Source: CAZMRF01 sp964568735 (GTDB lineage: Bacteria; Acidobacteriota; Polarisedimenticolia; JACPZX01). Taken from it: 64,000 nucleotides of DNA. Of the stretch, positions 46,659-55,242 are shown in pieces. The notes beneath the pieces were generated by a model that saw only the letters and a list, made by a program, of their open reading frames with translations, was not told the origin of the DNA and did not search any database. The stretch is taken from assembly GCA_964568735.1 (NCBI GenBank), contig CAZMRF010000003.1:67347-131346 (forward strand). Reading direction: 5' to 3'. Each line of letters begins with the position of its first letter. Positions within the stretch are counted from its first letter, which is position 1. The position numbers were made by a program, and so were the translations under genes.

Positions 46659-47702
46659 TCAGGCTGCAGTCCCGATCTGCCTCCTGCGGCGCAGCATCCA
46701 GAGGGCAGAGATGGACAGGATGGCGGCGAGGAAGATAAGACCCCATTCGCTCAGCGTGGGGATGTTACCGCCTGGCACACTCGTCTCCGCCGAGACGATC
46801 TGGCCCGGCACCCCGCCCGCTGCAATCCTGGTCACGTTCTTTGCCTGGACGTTGGGGAGGAAGACCGTGGGGCCCTGGAAGTTGGAGGCGGATCGGCACT
46901 TGCCGGCGGCGTTGGGGAGCAGGACGGCCGTCAAGCCTCCGCTGGGTAGGGCCTTGAACCCAGCTGCGATCGCATTATGCAGGGCCTCATCGCTCAACCC
47001 GGTGCTGTTGACGCCGAACGAGCCAGCACTCGGCCCTCCCACGACGGAGAAGTTGATGTTCCCGTCCACCGCCGGGGATCCCCTGTCAACGCGCACGCAG
47101 TACTGGGGCAGGATGTCCGACGCCACTGTATTGCCTGCATTCGTCGTGTGATGCAGGGCCTTCGCCGACTTAAGGTCGGCCGCCGCGGCTGCGATCATGA
47201 AGTTTTCGGGGATGACGCCGGAGGTCCTGTCGATCTTGAAGCGCGGTCCAAAGAGCGCACCAGAATCGCAGTAGATTGCGACGGTGTCACCGGCCACCGC
47301 TGCGCAGCAGGCATCGAAACCCAGAGCAGGCTTAAGGACACCACCTGCGCCAGTCAGGCCCCCGTTGCAGCCGGCTGGGAGTGTGACCGATAGGACTCCG
47401 TGGCATAGGTAGTTTGCATTCACGGCTGCAAGGCACAGGGCGTTCACCCCTGCTGCCGCCACCGCTGCCCCGGTATGCCCGCCCAGGGCAAAGGGGATGG
47501 TACCGGTGTCCACATCCGGCATGGGACCGTTCAACTGAAGCCGGAATCTCATCGTCCCGGAGGCAGCCAGGGCCACGTTGTTCGTGTTTGCGTCCTTGTC
47601 GTTCGGGAAATCTTTGGAGGCGGCATCCTGTGCGAGAAGGGACGTCGGCGCCAAGAGCAAAAGACTCACAGCCAGGATCCAGGCCTTGTTCATCTTCTTC
47701 AT
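46659..47702 (-). CDS. IPTL-CTERM secreted protein (paralogue 1)
   Basis: 347 residues. Signal peptide KKMNKAWILAVSLLLLAPTSLLAQ, then DAASKDF (compare TASKEF in paralogue 2), a beta-rich ectodomain with Cys pairs, and the sorting tag IPTLSEWGLIFLAAILSISALWMLRRRR. The ends are conserved and the middle of the two paralogues differs, though blocks such as LPQYCVRVDRGSPAVDGNINFSV and LPRFCLRVDRSDPNAPDGNVDFSV show common descent. GGAGG lies five bases before the ATG at 47702. It is the first copy of the tandem pair, with its own sigma-54 promoter. Confidence 0.9.
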   Translation of the reverse strand: MKKMNKAWILAVSLLLLAPTSLLAQDAASKDFPNDKDANTNNVALAASGTMRFRLQLNGPMPDVDTGTIPFALGGHTGAAVAAAGVNALCLAAVNANYLCHGVLSVTLPAGCNGGLTGAGGVLKPALGFDACCAAVAGDTVAIYCDSGALFGPRFKIDRTSGVIPENFMIAAAAADLKSAKALHHTTNAGNTVASDILPQYCVRVDRGSPAVDGNINFSVVGGPSAGSFGVNSTGLSDEALHNAIAAGFKALPSGGLTAVLLPNAAGKCRSASNFQGPTVFLPNVQAKNVTRIAAGGVPGQIVSAETSVPGGNIPTLSEWGLIFLAAILSISALWMLRRRRQIGTAA

Positions 47703-47812
47703 CTGATCCTCCCCCCATCGTGAAAGGGCTGTCCAAGCCGCCAGCGTCACTGCGACGCCACCGACGGCAACCCCGCTCGATCCGTGCCTGATGCAGGACC
47801 AGCCTCCTCGAA

Positions 47813-47828
47813 AGCAAGGTCGATGCCG
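47813..47828 (-). promoter_or_regulatory. Sigma-54 (-24/-12) promoter of IPTL paralogue 1
   Basis: CGGCATCGACCTTGCT (minus strand) keeps the GG (-24) and GC (-12) pairs and the TTGCT half of the consensus. It is 111 bp upstream of the start codon, against 110 bp for the paralogue. Confidence 0.7.
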
Positions 47829-47933
47829 TGGGCCGTGGATTTGGGGTCAGCTCCTCGAAAGAGCCTACGCTGCAAGCGAAAAGGCCTGTATGGGGGATTC
47901 GGATCGAGCGTGAAAGACCTCGTACTTGGTGCG

Positions 47934-47976
47934 GATCGCACCCGTCCCGGCAAGGTCGTCTGGAGCATCTCGCACC
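47934..47976 (-). promoter_or_regulatory. Paired GGTGC-type sites upstream of sigma-54 promoter (IPTL 1)
   Basis: GGTGCGAGA (47976-47968) and GGTGCGATC (47942-47934) are in direct orientation, 34 bp apart end to end, with the nearer site about 121 bp from the -12 element. The geometry is the same as for the other paralogue. Confidence 0.55.
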
Positions 47977-48216
47977 ATCTCATGAAGCCACGCCGTGAGT
48001 GGGGCAGCCCCGGGCATCGGTTCTTGTGGGCCGAGCGGGAGCCCCGTTGGATCGGGGATCTCTGGGGAAACTGGTGTACTGTGGCGCCTCGCTGAGGAGA
48101 ATCCCGAGCGCCGGTGGTGGGGCGGGGGCGGGATCGTCGACTCGAGCGGACGAACAAGTGGGGATTCGAGGGGGGAGATTTTCACTGATGTGGGGCAAAA
48201 TGTCCCGCCCGGCCTA

Positions 48217-48245
48217 TTGACCGTAAAAAGGATTCAGGGTATATA
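48217..48245 (+). promoter_or_regulatory. Sigma-70-type promoter TTGACC-17-TATATA for the histidine kinase operon
   Basis: The -35 TTGACC and -10 TATATA are separated by 17 bp, and no gene lies between this and the histidine kinase start. The leader would be about 215 nt. Confidence 0.6.
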
Positions 48246-48357
48246 TCGGGGCCTGCTGGCAAATTTAGTGGGGAGGAGTGGGTAGACCGTCGGTTTCCCA
48301 CCGGCGGTTCCCGTCAGCGCGGTTCTCGGGCTTTCGGATCCCGGCCTGGCCCGTTCC

Positions 48358-48383
48358 GGTGCGATCTCCCCCAGCGACGCACC
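48358..48383 (+). promoter_or_regulatory. Inverted repeat GGTGCG...CGCACC in the kinase-operon leader
   Basis: GGTGCGATC (48358-48366) repeats the upstream-site sequence of both IPTL promoters. Here it is paired with an inverted CGCACC at 48378-48383. It lies downstream of the sigma-70 promoter, where binding would repress transcription. Autoregulation is the simplest reading, by inference. Confidence 0.4.
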
Positions 48384-48469
48384 GCGAGCAGTTGGACCTG
48401 GGGCCGGAGCACGAGGCCGTGACTCCTCCAGGGCGGCTCGACTTTCGAGATCCGCCATGAAGGCAGGTC

Positions 48470-49741
48470 ATGGGCTGGCTGTCCCGGTTGCCTCGGCGTC
48501 TTTTCCCGGCGGAGCGCAACGGTGATCCTGCGCTTCTCGTCCGGCACGTCGCCATACTCCTTGCCACGCTTGCCGCGTTCCTCCTGTTCCCTGTAGAGCC
48601 CGACAAGGGCCGGTACCTCGTAGGGATCCTTGGAGGGGCCGCCCTCCTGAACTTCGCTGTCTTCTGCATGTCTCTCCGGCCGGGCCTGTTCGGCGCCTCG
48701 CGCTTCCTCTCACCACTCGTGGGCATTTCGAGCTGGACGGTTCTCGTGTACGTCACCGGCGGGAGCGGCTCGCCCTATATGGCGGGGCTAGGCCTCGAGA
48801 TCGTGCTCACCGCCATGAGCTTCGGGCCGGCGGCGACCGCACTCGTGAGCGCGGGGGCAGCGGCGGCGCTCTGGATCCAGCAGGCGCTCCTGGGCTTCGG
48901 GCCCGGGGATGTCACCGGCCTGGGTTTCGAGACGGCTTTCCTCCTTGCGATCGGCGGTGTGGCCAGCCTCCTGCGGCGGCGGTGGGGGAGGGCGAATGAC
49001 GCGCTGCTCGATGAAGCGGGGCAAGCACGCCAGCGCCTGCGAGTCCTGGAGGACGAGCTCGAGGGGCTTCGGGCCCTGGGGCAGGTAGGCGAAAACACGG
49101 CCCGTCTTGCTCACGCGCTCAAGAACGCGGTCGGTGCCTTGAGGGGGTTCACCTGCCTCATCGAGGCGCGGACCCCCTCCGCGGCGGGCGAGGAGGGTAT
49201 CCGCGAAGGACTGCGATCCGCCGTGGATCGCCTGGAGGAGATCTCGCGGATGATCCTCCAGCCCTCTGCCTTCCCGGTACATCGAGCGGAGGATCTCGAC
49301 GCGAGGGTGGTCGGAAAGACCATCGGGGAGGCCATTGGAGAGGCCTCCAGGAGGCACCCCGGAATCCGCTGGACATGCTCCGGAGCGAGTGAGCTCGACG
49401 GCGTCTCGTGTCCAGGAGGCACGCTGCGTGAAGTCCTGGGTATCCTCCTCGACAACGCCGCGGAGGCGATGGCGGGGGAAGGAGAGGTCCTGCTCGCGGC
49501 CCGGGAGGATGGAGGGCGGCTCGAGGTCGAGGTCCGGGACGGAGGCTGCGGAATCCCGCCTTCGAGACTCGGGGATCTCTTCAGGCCCGGCCGGACGACG
49601 AAGCCGGAAGGGAGCGGCTTCGGCCTCTTCCTCGCGCGGAGGCTGGTCGAGGCGAGCGGCGGGAGAATCACCGTCTCGGCCGCAGCCGGCGGCGGCGCCT
49701 CGTTCGGAGTGGTTCTCCCATTGCAGGATGCAGGCCGATGA
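48470..49741 (+). CDS. Membrane sensor histidine kinase
   Basis: 423 residues. Five or six N-terminal membrane segments (VAILLATLAAFLLFP, GILGGAALLNFAVFC, ISSWTVLVYVT, ALVSAGAAAALWIQQALL, FETAFLLAIGGVASLL) have no periplasmic or PAS sensor, so the stimulus is probably sensed in the membrane. The H-box is RLAHALKNAVGALRGF. The ATPase part has ILLDNAAEAM (N box), VRDGGCGIPPS (G1) and GSGFGLFLARRLVEASGG (G2). The stop overlaps the start of the response regulator (ATGA), giving a bicistronic pair of NtrB/NtrC type. Confidence 0.92.
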   Translation: MGWLSRLPRRLFPAERNGDPALLVRHVAILLATLAAFLLFPVEPDKGRYLVGILGGAALLNFAVFCMSLRPGLFGASRFLSPLVGISSWTVLVYVTGGSGSPYMAGLGLEIVLTAMSFGPAATALVSAGAAAALWIQQALLGFGPGDVTGLGFETAFLLAIGGVASLLRRRWGRANDALLDEAGQARQRLRVLEDELEGLRALGQVGENTARLAHALKNAVGALRGFTCLIEARTPSAAGEEGIREGLRSAVDRLEEISRMILQPSAFPVHRAEDLDARVVGKTIGEAIGEASRRHPGIRWTCSGASELDGVSCPGGTLREVLGILLDNAAEAMAGEGEVLLAAREDGGRLEVEVRDGGCGIPPSRLGDLFRPGRTTKPEGSGFGLFLARRLVEASGGRITVSAAAGGGASFGVVLPLQDAGR

Positions 49742-51069
49742 ACGGGCGCACCGTTCTCATCGTCGACGACGAGGAGTGCATGGCGCGCTACCTCGAATCG
49801 ACGCTCTCCGGCGCCGGGTACCGGACGCGCGTTGCCCGTACGGGGCTCGAGGGCCTCCTGGCCATCGAGCGCGAGCGACCGGATCTCGTGCTGTCGGATT
49901 TCCGGATGCCCGAGATGGACGGGCTCGAGCTGATCAGGCACGTGCAGCAGAGGTGGCCGGCGCTGCCCGTAATCCTCGTGACCGTCGTCGAGGCGATCGA
50001 CATTGTCGTCGAGGCGGTGCGAGCTGGGGCGATCAACTATCTGCTCAAGTCGAGCCCCCCCGAGGTGATCCTCTCGGCCGTGGAGAGGGCGTGCCGCGTC
50101 GCGCCCCGCGGCAGCCTCACGCAGGATCCCCTCGACGAGATCGTCGGCGTGAGCCTGAGCATGGTGGAGGCTCGCCATCAAATCGCGCTGGCCGCTCGCT
50201 GCGACGTCAACGTCCTTATCACCGGCAAGACCGGCACGGGGAAGGAGCTGGCGGCCAGGGCCATCCATCGCGTGTCGAGCCTCTCCGCGGGCCCCTTCGT
50301 TGCGGTCAACTGCGCCGCGGTGCCCGCCGAGCTCTTCGAGAGCACCTTCTTCGGCCATCGGCGAGGCGCCTTCACGGGGGCCGACCGTGACGCCACGGGC
50401 CTACTCGAGGAGGCCGACGGGGGAGTTCTCCTGCTGGATGAGCTCGAGAGCCTGACTCCAACTCACCAGGCCAAGCTGCTGCGCTTCCTGGACGATGGAG
50501 AGGTGCGGCCCGTGGGCGCGAGCCTGGTTCGCCACGCCGGCGTGAGGGTGCTGGCCACCTCCAACGTGGACCCGTCGAGACTCCTGGAAAGCCACCTTCT
50601 CCGGGAGGACCTCTATTTCCGCCTCCGGGGCTTCGAGATCCACCTGCCCGAGCTGAGGGAGCGGACGGAGGATATCCCGCTGCTCGCCGAGCACTTCCTG
50701 GGGCCGGAAGGGCTGGCGCTATCAGCCGGGGCTCTGAAGGCGCTTGGGTCCTACGCCTGGCCTGGAAACGTCAGGGAGCTACGCAACGTCCTGGGGCGCG
50801 CACGAGCCTTGTCGGGGAACCAGACCATCCGACGCGCGCACCTCGCGCTTCCGCAGGGCCGGCCGATGCTGCCTGGCAGCCCGGCCCCGTCGGACGCCAC
50901 TCCCGCGGCCCGTCCTACTCTGAAGGAAATCGAGCGGCAGGCGGTCATCGGGGCCCTCGAGAGCGCGGCGGGGAATCGCAGCCGTGCGGCCCGGGCGCTC
51001 GGAATCGATCGCTCCACGCTGCGCCGCAAGCTCAAGGAACACCACGCCGACGGAAACGGCGGGCACTAG
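49738..51069 (+). CDS. NtrC-family sigma-54-dependent response regulator
   Basis: 443 residues. The receiver domain (1-~120) has VLIVDDEE, phospho-acceptor Asp in LVLSDFRMPEMDG and YLLKSS. The AAA+ domain (~140-370) has the Walker A motif GKTGTGKELAARAIH, the sigma-54-contact loop RRGAFTGADRD (GAFTGA) and LLLDELESL. A Fis-type helix-turn-helix ends the protein (NRSRAARALGIDRSTLRRKLKEH). It therefore activates sigma-54 promoters; the adjacent IPTL genes carry such promoters with paired upstream sites. This makes them the likely targets. Confidence 0.96.
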   Translation: MNGRTVLIVDDEECMARYLESTLSGAGYRTRVARTGLEGLLAIERERPDLVLSDFRMPEMDGLELIRHVQQRWPALPVILVTVVEAIDIVVEAVRAGAINYLLKSSPPEVILSAVERACRVAPRGSLTQDPLDEIVGVSLSMVEARHQIALAARCDVNVLITGKTGTGKELAARAIHRVSSLSAGPFVAVNCAAVPAELFESTFFGHRRGAFTGADRDATGLLEEADGGVLLLDELESLTPTHQAKLLRFLDDGEVRPVGASLVRHAGVRVLATSNVDPSRLLESHLLREDLYFRLRGFEIHLPELRERTEDIPLLAEHFLGPEGLALSAGALKALGSYAWPGNVRELRNVLGRARALSGNQTIRRAHLALPQGRPMLPGSPAPSDATPAARPTLKEIERQAVIGALESAAGNRSRAARALGIDRSTLRRKLKEHHADGNGGH

Positions 51070-51177
51070 CGACGAGGACGGACCGTGGACTCCTGAATCG
51101 CGGACCGGATTCGGAGCCCGCCTCCCGCGCCCGGTGTGCGGCAGGCACCTGGCCGCTCCTGGGTCGCGGTTCCCGAC

Positions 51178-53049
51178 CTAGGCGCGGACGAGCCTGCGGG
51201 CTGCGGCTGCGATCGCTGCAGCCGAGATGCCGCACGCTTCGAGGAGCTCCTCCGGAGTGCCGCTGCGCGGCACCTCCCGAACCGCGAGGTGCTCGATCCG
51301 CACCCCATGCCCCTGCAGCCCCGTGATGATGGCCTCTCCCAGGCCGCCGGCCTCGTAATGATCCTCGGCGATGACCAGCCGACCCCCCGCGTCGGCGGCA
51401 TGCTTGGAGATCCCTTCGGCGTCCACCGGCTTGACCGAGTAGGCGTCCACGACGCGCGCCCGGATCCCGTCTGCGGAGAGGATCTCCCTGGCCTTGAGGG
51501 CTTCGTGGAGAGTGACGCCGGCCCCCACCAGCGCCACCTGATCGCCGCCCGAGGCCTTCACGGCCTTGGAGCCGCCCACGGGGAAGGACGCGGCGTTCTC
51601 GTAGAGGACGGGGGTCTTCGGGCGGCTCGTCCGTATGTAGGCGACGCCGTCGTGCTCGGCGGCCGCCGCGACGAGCCGCTCGGTGCTGACGCCATCCGAG
51701 GGGTACAGGACAATCGATCCGGCGATGGTGCGAAACATGGCCAGATCCTCGAGCCCCATCTGTGATGGCCCATCGGGTCCGATGCTGACGCCGCAGTGCG
51801 AACCGCAGAAGCGGATGCGCGCCCGTCCGATGGGTGCCATCCGGATGAAGTCGTAGCACCGGGTCAGAAAACAGGCGAACGTCGAGACGAAGGGGTTGAA
51901 GCCTCGCCGTGCGAGGCCCACGGCCGCGCCGGCCAGGTTTTGCTCGGCGATGAATCCCTCGAAGAAGCGATCCGGAAAGACCTTCATGAAGGCGTCGGCA
52001 TAGGTGGAGTTCTTGGTGTCGCCGTCGAGAGCGACCAGCATCGGGTCCACCTTTCCCAGCTTGACGAGAGCGGTCCCATAGGCAGTCCTCGTAGCCACCT
52101 CATCGCCGCGGGTGTAGGCCGGTGGCTCCAGTGTGCCGCGCCGCTTAGAGAAACCGACCGTGATCTCGGGCGGCACGGTCGCTCTGAAGGGATGGAGATC
52201 CCCTCCCCGCGGTAGCTCCTCGATGGCCCGGGCCAGCTCGTCCTTCGAGAGCGGCTTGCCGTGCCATCCCTCCTTGTCCTCGAGGAAGGAGACGCCGCGG
52301 CCCTTGAAGGTCCTCGCCACGACAGCCGTCGGGCGTCCGGTGCCGTCTCCCGCCGCCGCGGAGTTGAGCGACTTGACGACCGCGGCCATGTCGTGGCCGT
52401 CCACGGCGATGGTCCGCCATCCGAACGCTTCGAAGCGGCGGGTGTACGCCTCGATGTCGTGGCCGAACATCGTGGCCTGGCTCTGCCCCAGGCGGTTGAC
52501 GTCCACGATGGCGATGAGGTTGTCGAGCTTGTAGTGGGAGGCCATGTTCGCCGCCTCCCAGACCGAGCCCTCGGCGCACTCGCCGTCACCCATCAGGACG
52601 AAGATCCTGTACGGGGCCTTCTCGAGGTGCTTGGCAGCCAGAGCCATTCCCACCCCTATCGAGAGGCCCTGCCCGAGGCTCCCCGTGGCGGCCTCGGACC
52701 ACTCGAAGCGTGCCGTGGGATGGCCTTCCAGGATGGAGTCGAACCTGCGCAGCGTCCCGAGCATCTCCCTGGGGAGCGCTCCGGCCTCGGCCCAGGCTGC
52801 ATAGAGCAGGGGCGCGGCGTGGCCCTTCGACAGGACGAACCGATCGTTGGCAGGATGTTCGGGCCAGGCCGGGTCGTAGCGCATCACGCCGAAGAAGAGC
52901 GCGGAGACGAGGTCGGCCGCCGACATGCAGGTCGTCGGGTGGCCGGAGCCCGCCGCGGTCGTCGCTTCGAGGCTCGCCACGCGGAGCCGGTCCGCGCGGA
53001 GCTTGAGGGAATCGATGGTCTCGGTGGAGTGATCGGCTGACTCTGGCAA
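51178..53049 (-). CDS. tkt: Transketolase
   Basis: 623 residues. Thiamine-diphosphate enzyme moving two-carbon units in the pentose-phosphate pathway. Motifs: TTAAGSGHPTTCMSA, SKGHAAPLLYA, GSLGQGLSIGVGMALAAK, the ThDP/Mg motif MGDGECAEGSVWEAAN and LDNLIAIVDVNRLGQS; the C-terminal half carries ALDGDTKNSTYAD, FIAEQNLAG and CGSHCGVSIGPDGPSQMG. The sequence is of the shorter, animal-like/TKTL-like transketolase class. I start at the TTG at 53049 because GGAGG lies five bases upstream and no ATG is available in frame near the conserved N-terminus. It is divergent from the dehydratase. Confidence 0.93.
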   Translation of the reverse strand: MPESADHSTETIDSLKLRADRLRVASLEATTAAGSGHPTTCMSAADLVSALFFGVMRYDPAWPEHPANDRFVLSKGHAAPLLYAAWAEAGALPREMLGTLRRFDSILEGHPTARFEWSEAATGSLGQGLSIGVGMALAAKHLEKAPYRIFVLMGDGECAEGSVWEAANMASHYKLDNLIAIVDVNRLGQSQATMFGHDIEAYTRRFEAFGWRTIAVDGHDMAAVVKSLNSAAAGDGTGRPTAVVARTFKGRGVSFLEDKEGWHGKPLSKDELARAIEELPRGGDLHPFRATVPPEITVGFSKRRGTLEPPAYTRGDEVATRTAYGTALVKLGKVDPMLVALDGDTKNSTYADAFMKVFPDRFFEGFIAEQNLAGAAVGLARRGFNPFVSTFACFLTRCYDFIRMAPIGRARIRFCGSHCGVSIGPDGPSQMGLEDLAMFRTIAGSIVLYPSDGVSTERLVAAAAEHDGVAYIRTSRPKTPVLYENAASFPVGGSKAVKASGGDQVALVGAGVTLHEALKAREILSADGIRARVVDAYSVKPVDAEGISKHAADAGGRLVIAEDHYEAGGLGEAIITGLQGHGVRIEHLAVREVPRSGTPEELLEACGISAAAIAAAARRLVRA

Positions 53050-53114
53050 GGCAACCTCCGGCGGGGAAGGGACTCGGACAGGCTCCTGGATCCGGATGGT
53101 GCGAAGAGAGGCGG

Positions 53115-53121
53115 TATTATA
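53115..53121. promoter_or_regulatory. Divergent -10 region between transketolase and dehydratase
   Basis: The seven bases TATTATA give TATTAT on the plus strand (dehydratase) and TATAAT on the minus strand (transketolase). The plus-strand start has a GAGGAGG ribosome site in between. No good -35 is visible on either side. Confidence 0.45.
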
Positions 53122-53135
53122 CGCGAGGAGGCCGC

Positions 53136-54137
53136 ATGGCGGACCAGATGGATCATCCCGTCCCAACCCACGAGGAGATGGTCGCCTTACTCGAAGAGGC
53201 GCGGCGGCGAATCGCCGGGGTCGCGCACAGGACGCCTGTCCTGACCTCGCGAACGCTGGATGCGCAGGTCGGGGCCGGGGTCTTCCTAAAGTGCGAGAAC
53301 TTCCAGCGCGTCGGGGCCTTCAAGTTCCGGGGAGCCTGGAACGCGATCTCGAGGCTCCCGGAAGAAACTCGCGCGCGCGGCGTCGTGGCCTTCTCCTCCG
53401 GCAACCACGCGCAGGCGGTGGCGCTGACGGCCAGGCTCCACTCCATCCCGGCCGTCATCGTCATGCCTTCGACCGCCGTGGCCTCCAAGCTCGCGGCGAC
53501 GCAAGGCTATGGCGCCGAGGTGATCCACCACGACAAGCTGGGCGAGACGCGCGAGGCGTGCGCCGCGCGCCTCTCACGCGAGCGCGGCCTGACTCTGATC
53601 CCGCCCTTCGATCACCCCGACATCGTGGCGGGGCAGGGCACGGCGGCGGCCGAGCTGATCGAGGAGGTGGGCCCCCTGGATGTGCTGTTGACGCCTCTCG
53701 GCGGGGGCGGCCTGCTGTCGGGGAGCGCCCTGGCGGCGCGCCACATGGCCCCGAAGTGCCTCGTGATCGGCGTCGAGCCGGAAGGGGGTGACGACGGAGC
53801 GCGCTCCTTCCATGGCGGGAAGCTCGTGCGCGTCGAGAGCCCGGACACCATCGCGGACGGCGCCCGCACTCCTTCCCTCGGAAGGGTGACCTTCCCGCTC
53901 GTTCAGAGGTACGTCCATGACGTCGTCACCGTCCCCGATGCCGGCCTGGTTCAGGCGATGCGATTCGCCTGGACGCGGATGAAGATCGTCGTCGAGCCGA
54001 CGGGTGCCCTGCCGCTCGCCGCGCTCCTGCTCGGCCGCGTCGGGTTTCCCGGCAAGCGGGTCGGGGTGATCCTCTCCGGCGGCAATGTCGACCCGGCCGC
54101 CGCCGCGGACCTCTTCCGCCGATTCCCCGAGGTCTAA
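53136..54137 (+). CDS. PLP-dependent threonine/serine dehydratase (threonine ammonia-lyase or serine racemase type)
   Basis: 333 residues, fold-type II PLP enzyme. The PLP lysine is in FKFRGAWNAI; SSGNHAQAVAL and the phosphate-cupping loop TPLGGGGLLSG are standard. The C-terminal ACT regulatory domain of biosynthetic IlvA is absent, as in catabolic threonine deaminase or serine racemase. So it degrades threonine to 2-oxobutyrate or handles serine; sequence does not decide. The start has GAGGAGG upstream. Convergent with the cytochrome c peroxidase (overlap of four bases). Confidence 0.9.
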   Translation: MADQMDHPVPTHEEMVALLEEARRRIAGVAHRTPVLTSRTLDAQVGAGVFLKCENFQRVGAFKFRGAWNAISRLPEETRARGVVAFSSGNHAQAVALTARLHSIPAVIVMPSTAVASKLAATQGYGAEVIHHDKLGETREACAARLSRERGLTLIPPFDHPDIVAGQGTAAAELIEEVGPLDVLLTPLGGGGLLSGSALAARHMAPKCLVIGVEPEGGDDGARSFHGGKLVRVESPDTIADGARTPSLGRVTFPLVQRYVHDVVTVPDAGLVQAMRFAWTRMKIVVEPTGALPLAALLLGRVGFPGKRVGVILSGGNVDPAAAADLFRRFPEV

Positions 54138-55186
54138 GGCAACGGCGGGGCCTCGATCACGGGGAAGGTGCCGTCGAGCGCCTTCATGAAGGCGACGAGG
54201 TCCGACTTCTCCTCATCCGTCAGGTTGAGCGGCTGCATCTTGGGATCGAGCCAGGCATTGGCGAAGCCTCCCTTGTTGTAGTACTCGACCACGCGCTCGA
54301 GCGTCGGCTCGCTTCCGTCATGCATGTAGGGAGCCGTCCGGGTCAGGTCCCTCAGAATCGGGGTCTTGAAGGCCCCCCGGTCCTTTTCCTCTCCGGTCAC
54401 GACGAAGCGCCCCATGTCGGGCTCGGGGGCGTCGATCCCCACGCCGATGTTGTGGAAGACCCCGTCGGAGAGGTTGAAGCCGACGTGGCACTGCGAGCAG
54501 TTCGCCTTCCCGGTGAAGAGCTCGAGGCCCCGCTTCGCCTCCGCGGTGAGCGCCGTGCGCTCTCCGGCCTGGTAGCGATCGTAGGGTGAGTCGCCGGAAA
54601 CGACCGTTCGCTCGAAGGCGGCGATGGCCTTGCCGATGCCGTCGATGGTGACGTCCGTGCCGAAGAGCCGCTTGAACTGCTCGCGGTAGCCGGGGATTGC
54701 ACTGAGCTTCGAGACCACGACCTCGTGCGTCTCGCCCATCTCGACCGGATTCGCGATCGGGCCGACGGCCTGCTCCTCGAGCGAGGCGGCCCTCCCGTCC
54801 CAGAACTGGAAGAGGTTGTAGGAGGCGTTGATGACCGTCGGAGCCGACCGCTTCCCTTTCTGTCCGCCGATGCCCGTGGAGACTGGTGCCTGGTCGGTCC
54901 AGCCCCGCTTCGGGTCGTGGCAGGTGGCGCAGGAGACCGTATTGTCGCGGGACAGGCGTGTGTCGAAATAGAGCTGGCGCCCGAGCGCGACCTTCTCGAC
55001 GGTCATCGGGTTGTCGTCCGGAACGGGGACGGGCTCCAGCCCGCGCGGGACGCTGACCTGCATGGGGGTGGGAGCAGGCTCCTCGCGTGGTGCCGTCTGA
55101 CAGGCTGGAACGACGAGCAGACAGGCGAGGACGGGCAGGAAGGGCGACAAGCGAGCGAACGGCATGAGGCGCTGGGCAGTCTTCAC
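54134..55186 (-). CDS. Dihaem cytochrome c peroxidase (CcpA/MauG family) lipoprotein
   Basis: 350 residues. A lipobox (VVPACQ) follows the signal. Two haem motifs, SCATCHDPKRG and CSQCHVGFN, flank the FWDGRAASLEEQAVGPI core. The C-terminus has PILRDLTRTAPYMHDGSEPTLERVVEYYN. The enzyme reduces H2O2 in the periplasm with electrons from cytochrome c or a cupredoxin. I use the GTG at 55186 preceded by GGAG (spacing about five), because it starts a good signal peptide. It lies 56 bp after dps on the same strand, probably a peroxide-stress operon with perR. Confidence 0.93.
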   Translation of the reverse strand: MKTAQRLMPFARLSPFLPVLACLLVVPACQTAPREEPAPTPMQVSVPRGLEPVPVPDDNPMTVEKVALGRQLYFDTRLSRDNTVSCATCHDPKRGWTDQAPVSTGIGGQKGKRSAPTVINASYNLFQFWDGRAASLEEQAVGPIANPVEMGETHEVVVSKLSAIPGYREQFKRLFGTDVTIDGIGKAIAAFERTVVSGDSPYDRYQAGERTALTAEAKRGLELFTGKANCSQCHVGFNLSDGVFHNIGVGIDAPEPDMGRFVVTGEEKDRGAFKTPILRDLTRTAPYMHDGSEPTLERVVEYYNKGGFANAWLDPKMQPLNLTDEEKSDLVAFMKALDGTFPVIEAPPLP

Positions 55187-55242
55187 AGTATCTCCACGGG
55201 GACGGGAAGGAGCGGGGACTCGTCCGAAGCGCAGTCTCTCGT

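Larger units (their letters stand above)
47703..48469. other. Control region between IPTL genes and the two-component genes
   Basis: This 767-bp gap has no gene I can support. It holds the sigma-54 promoter and paired sites of IPTL 1 (minus), a sigma-70 promoter (plus) for the histidine kinase, and an inverted GGTGCG/CGCACC repeat in that gene's long leader. Confidence 0.7.

Noticed and set aside
47784..48285. Several short frames between the IPTL genes and the histidine kinase
   Set aside because: No motif, poor starts, and they lie over the promoter and upstream sites.
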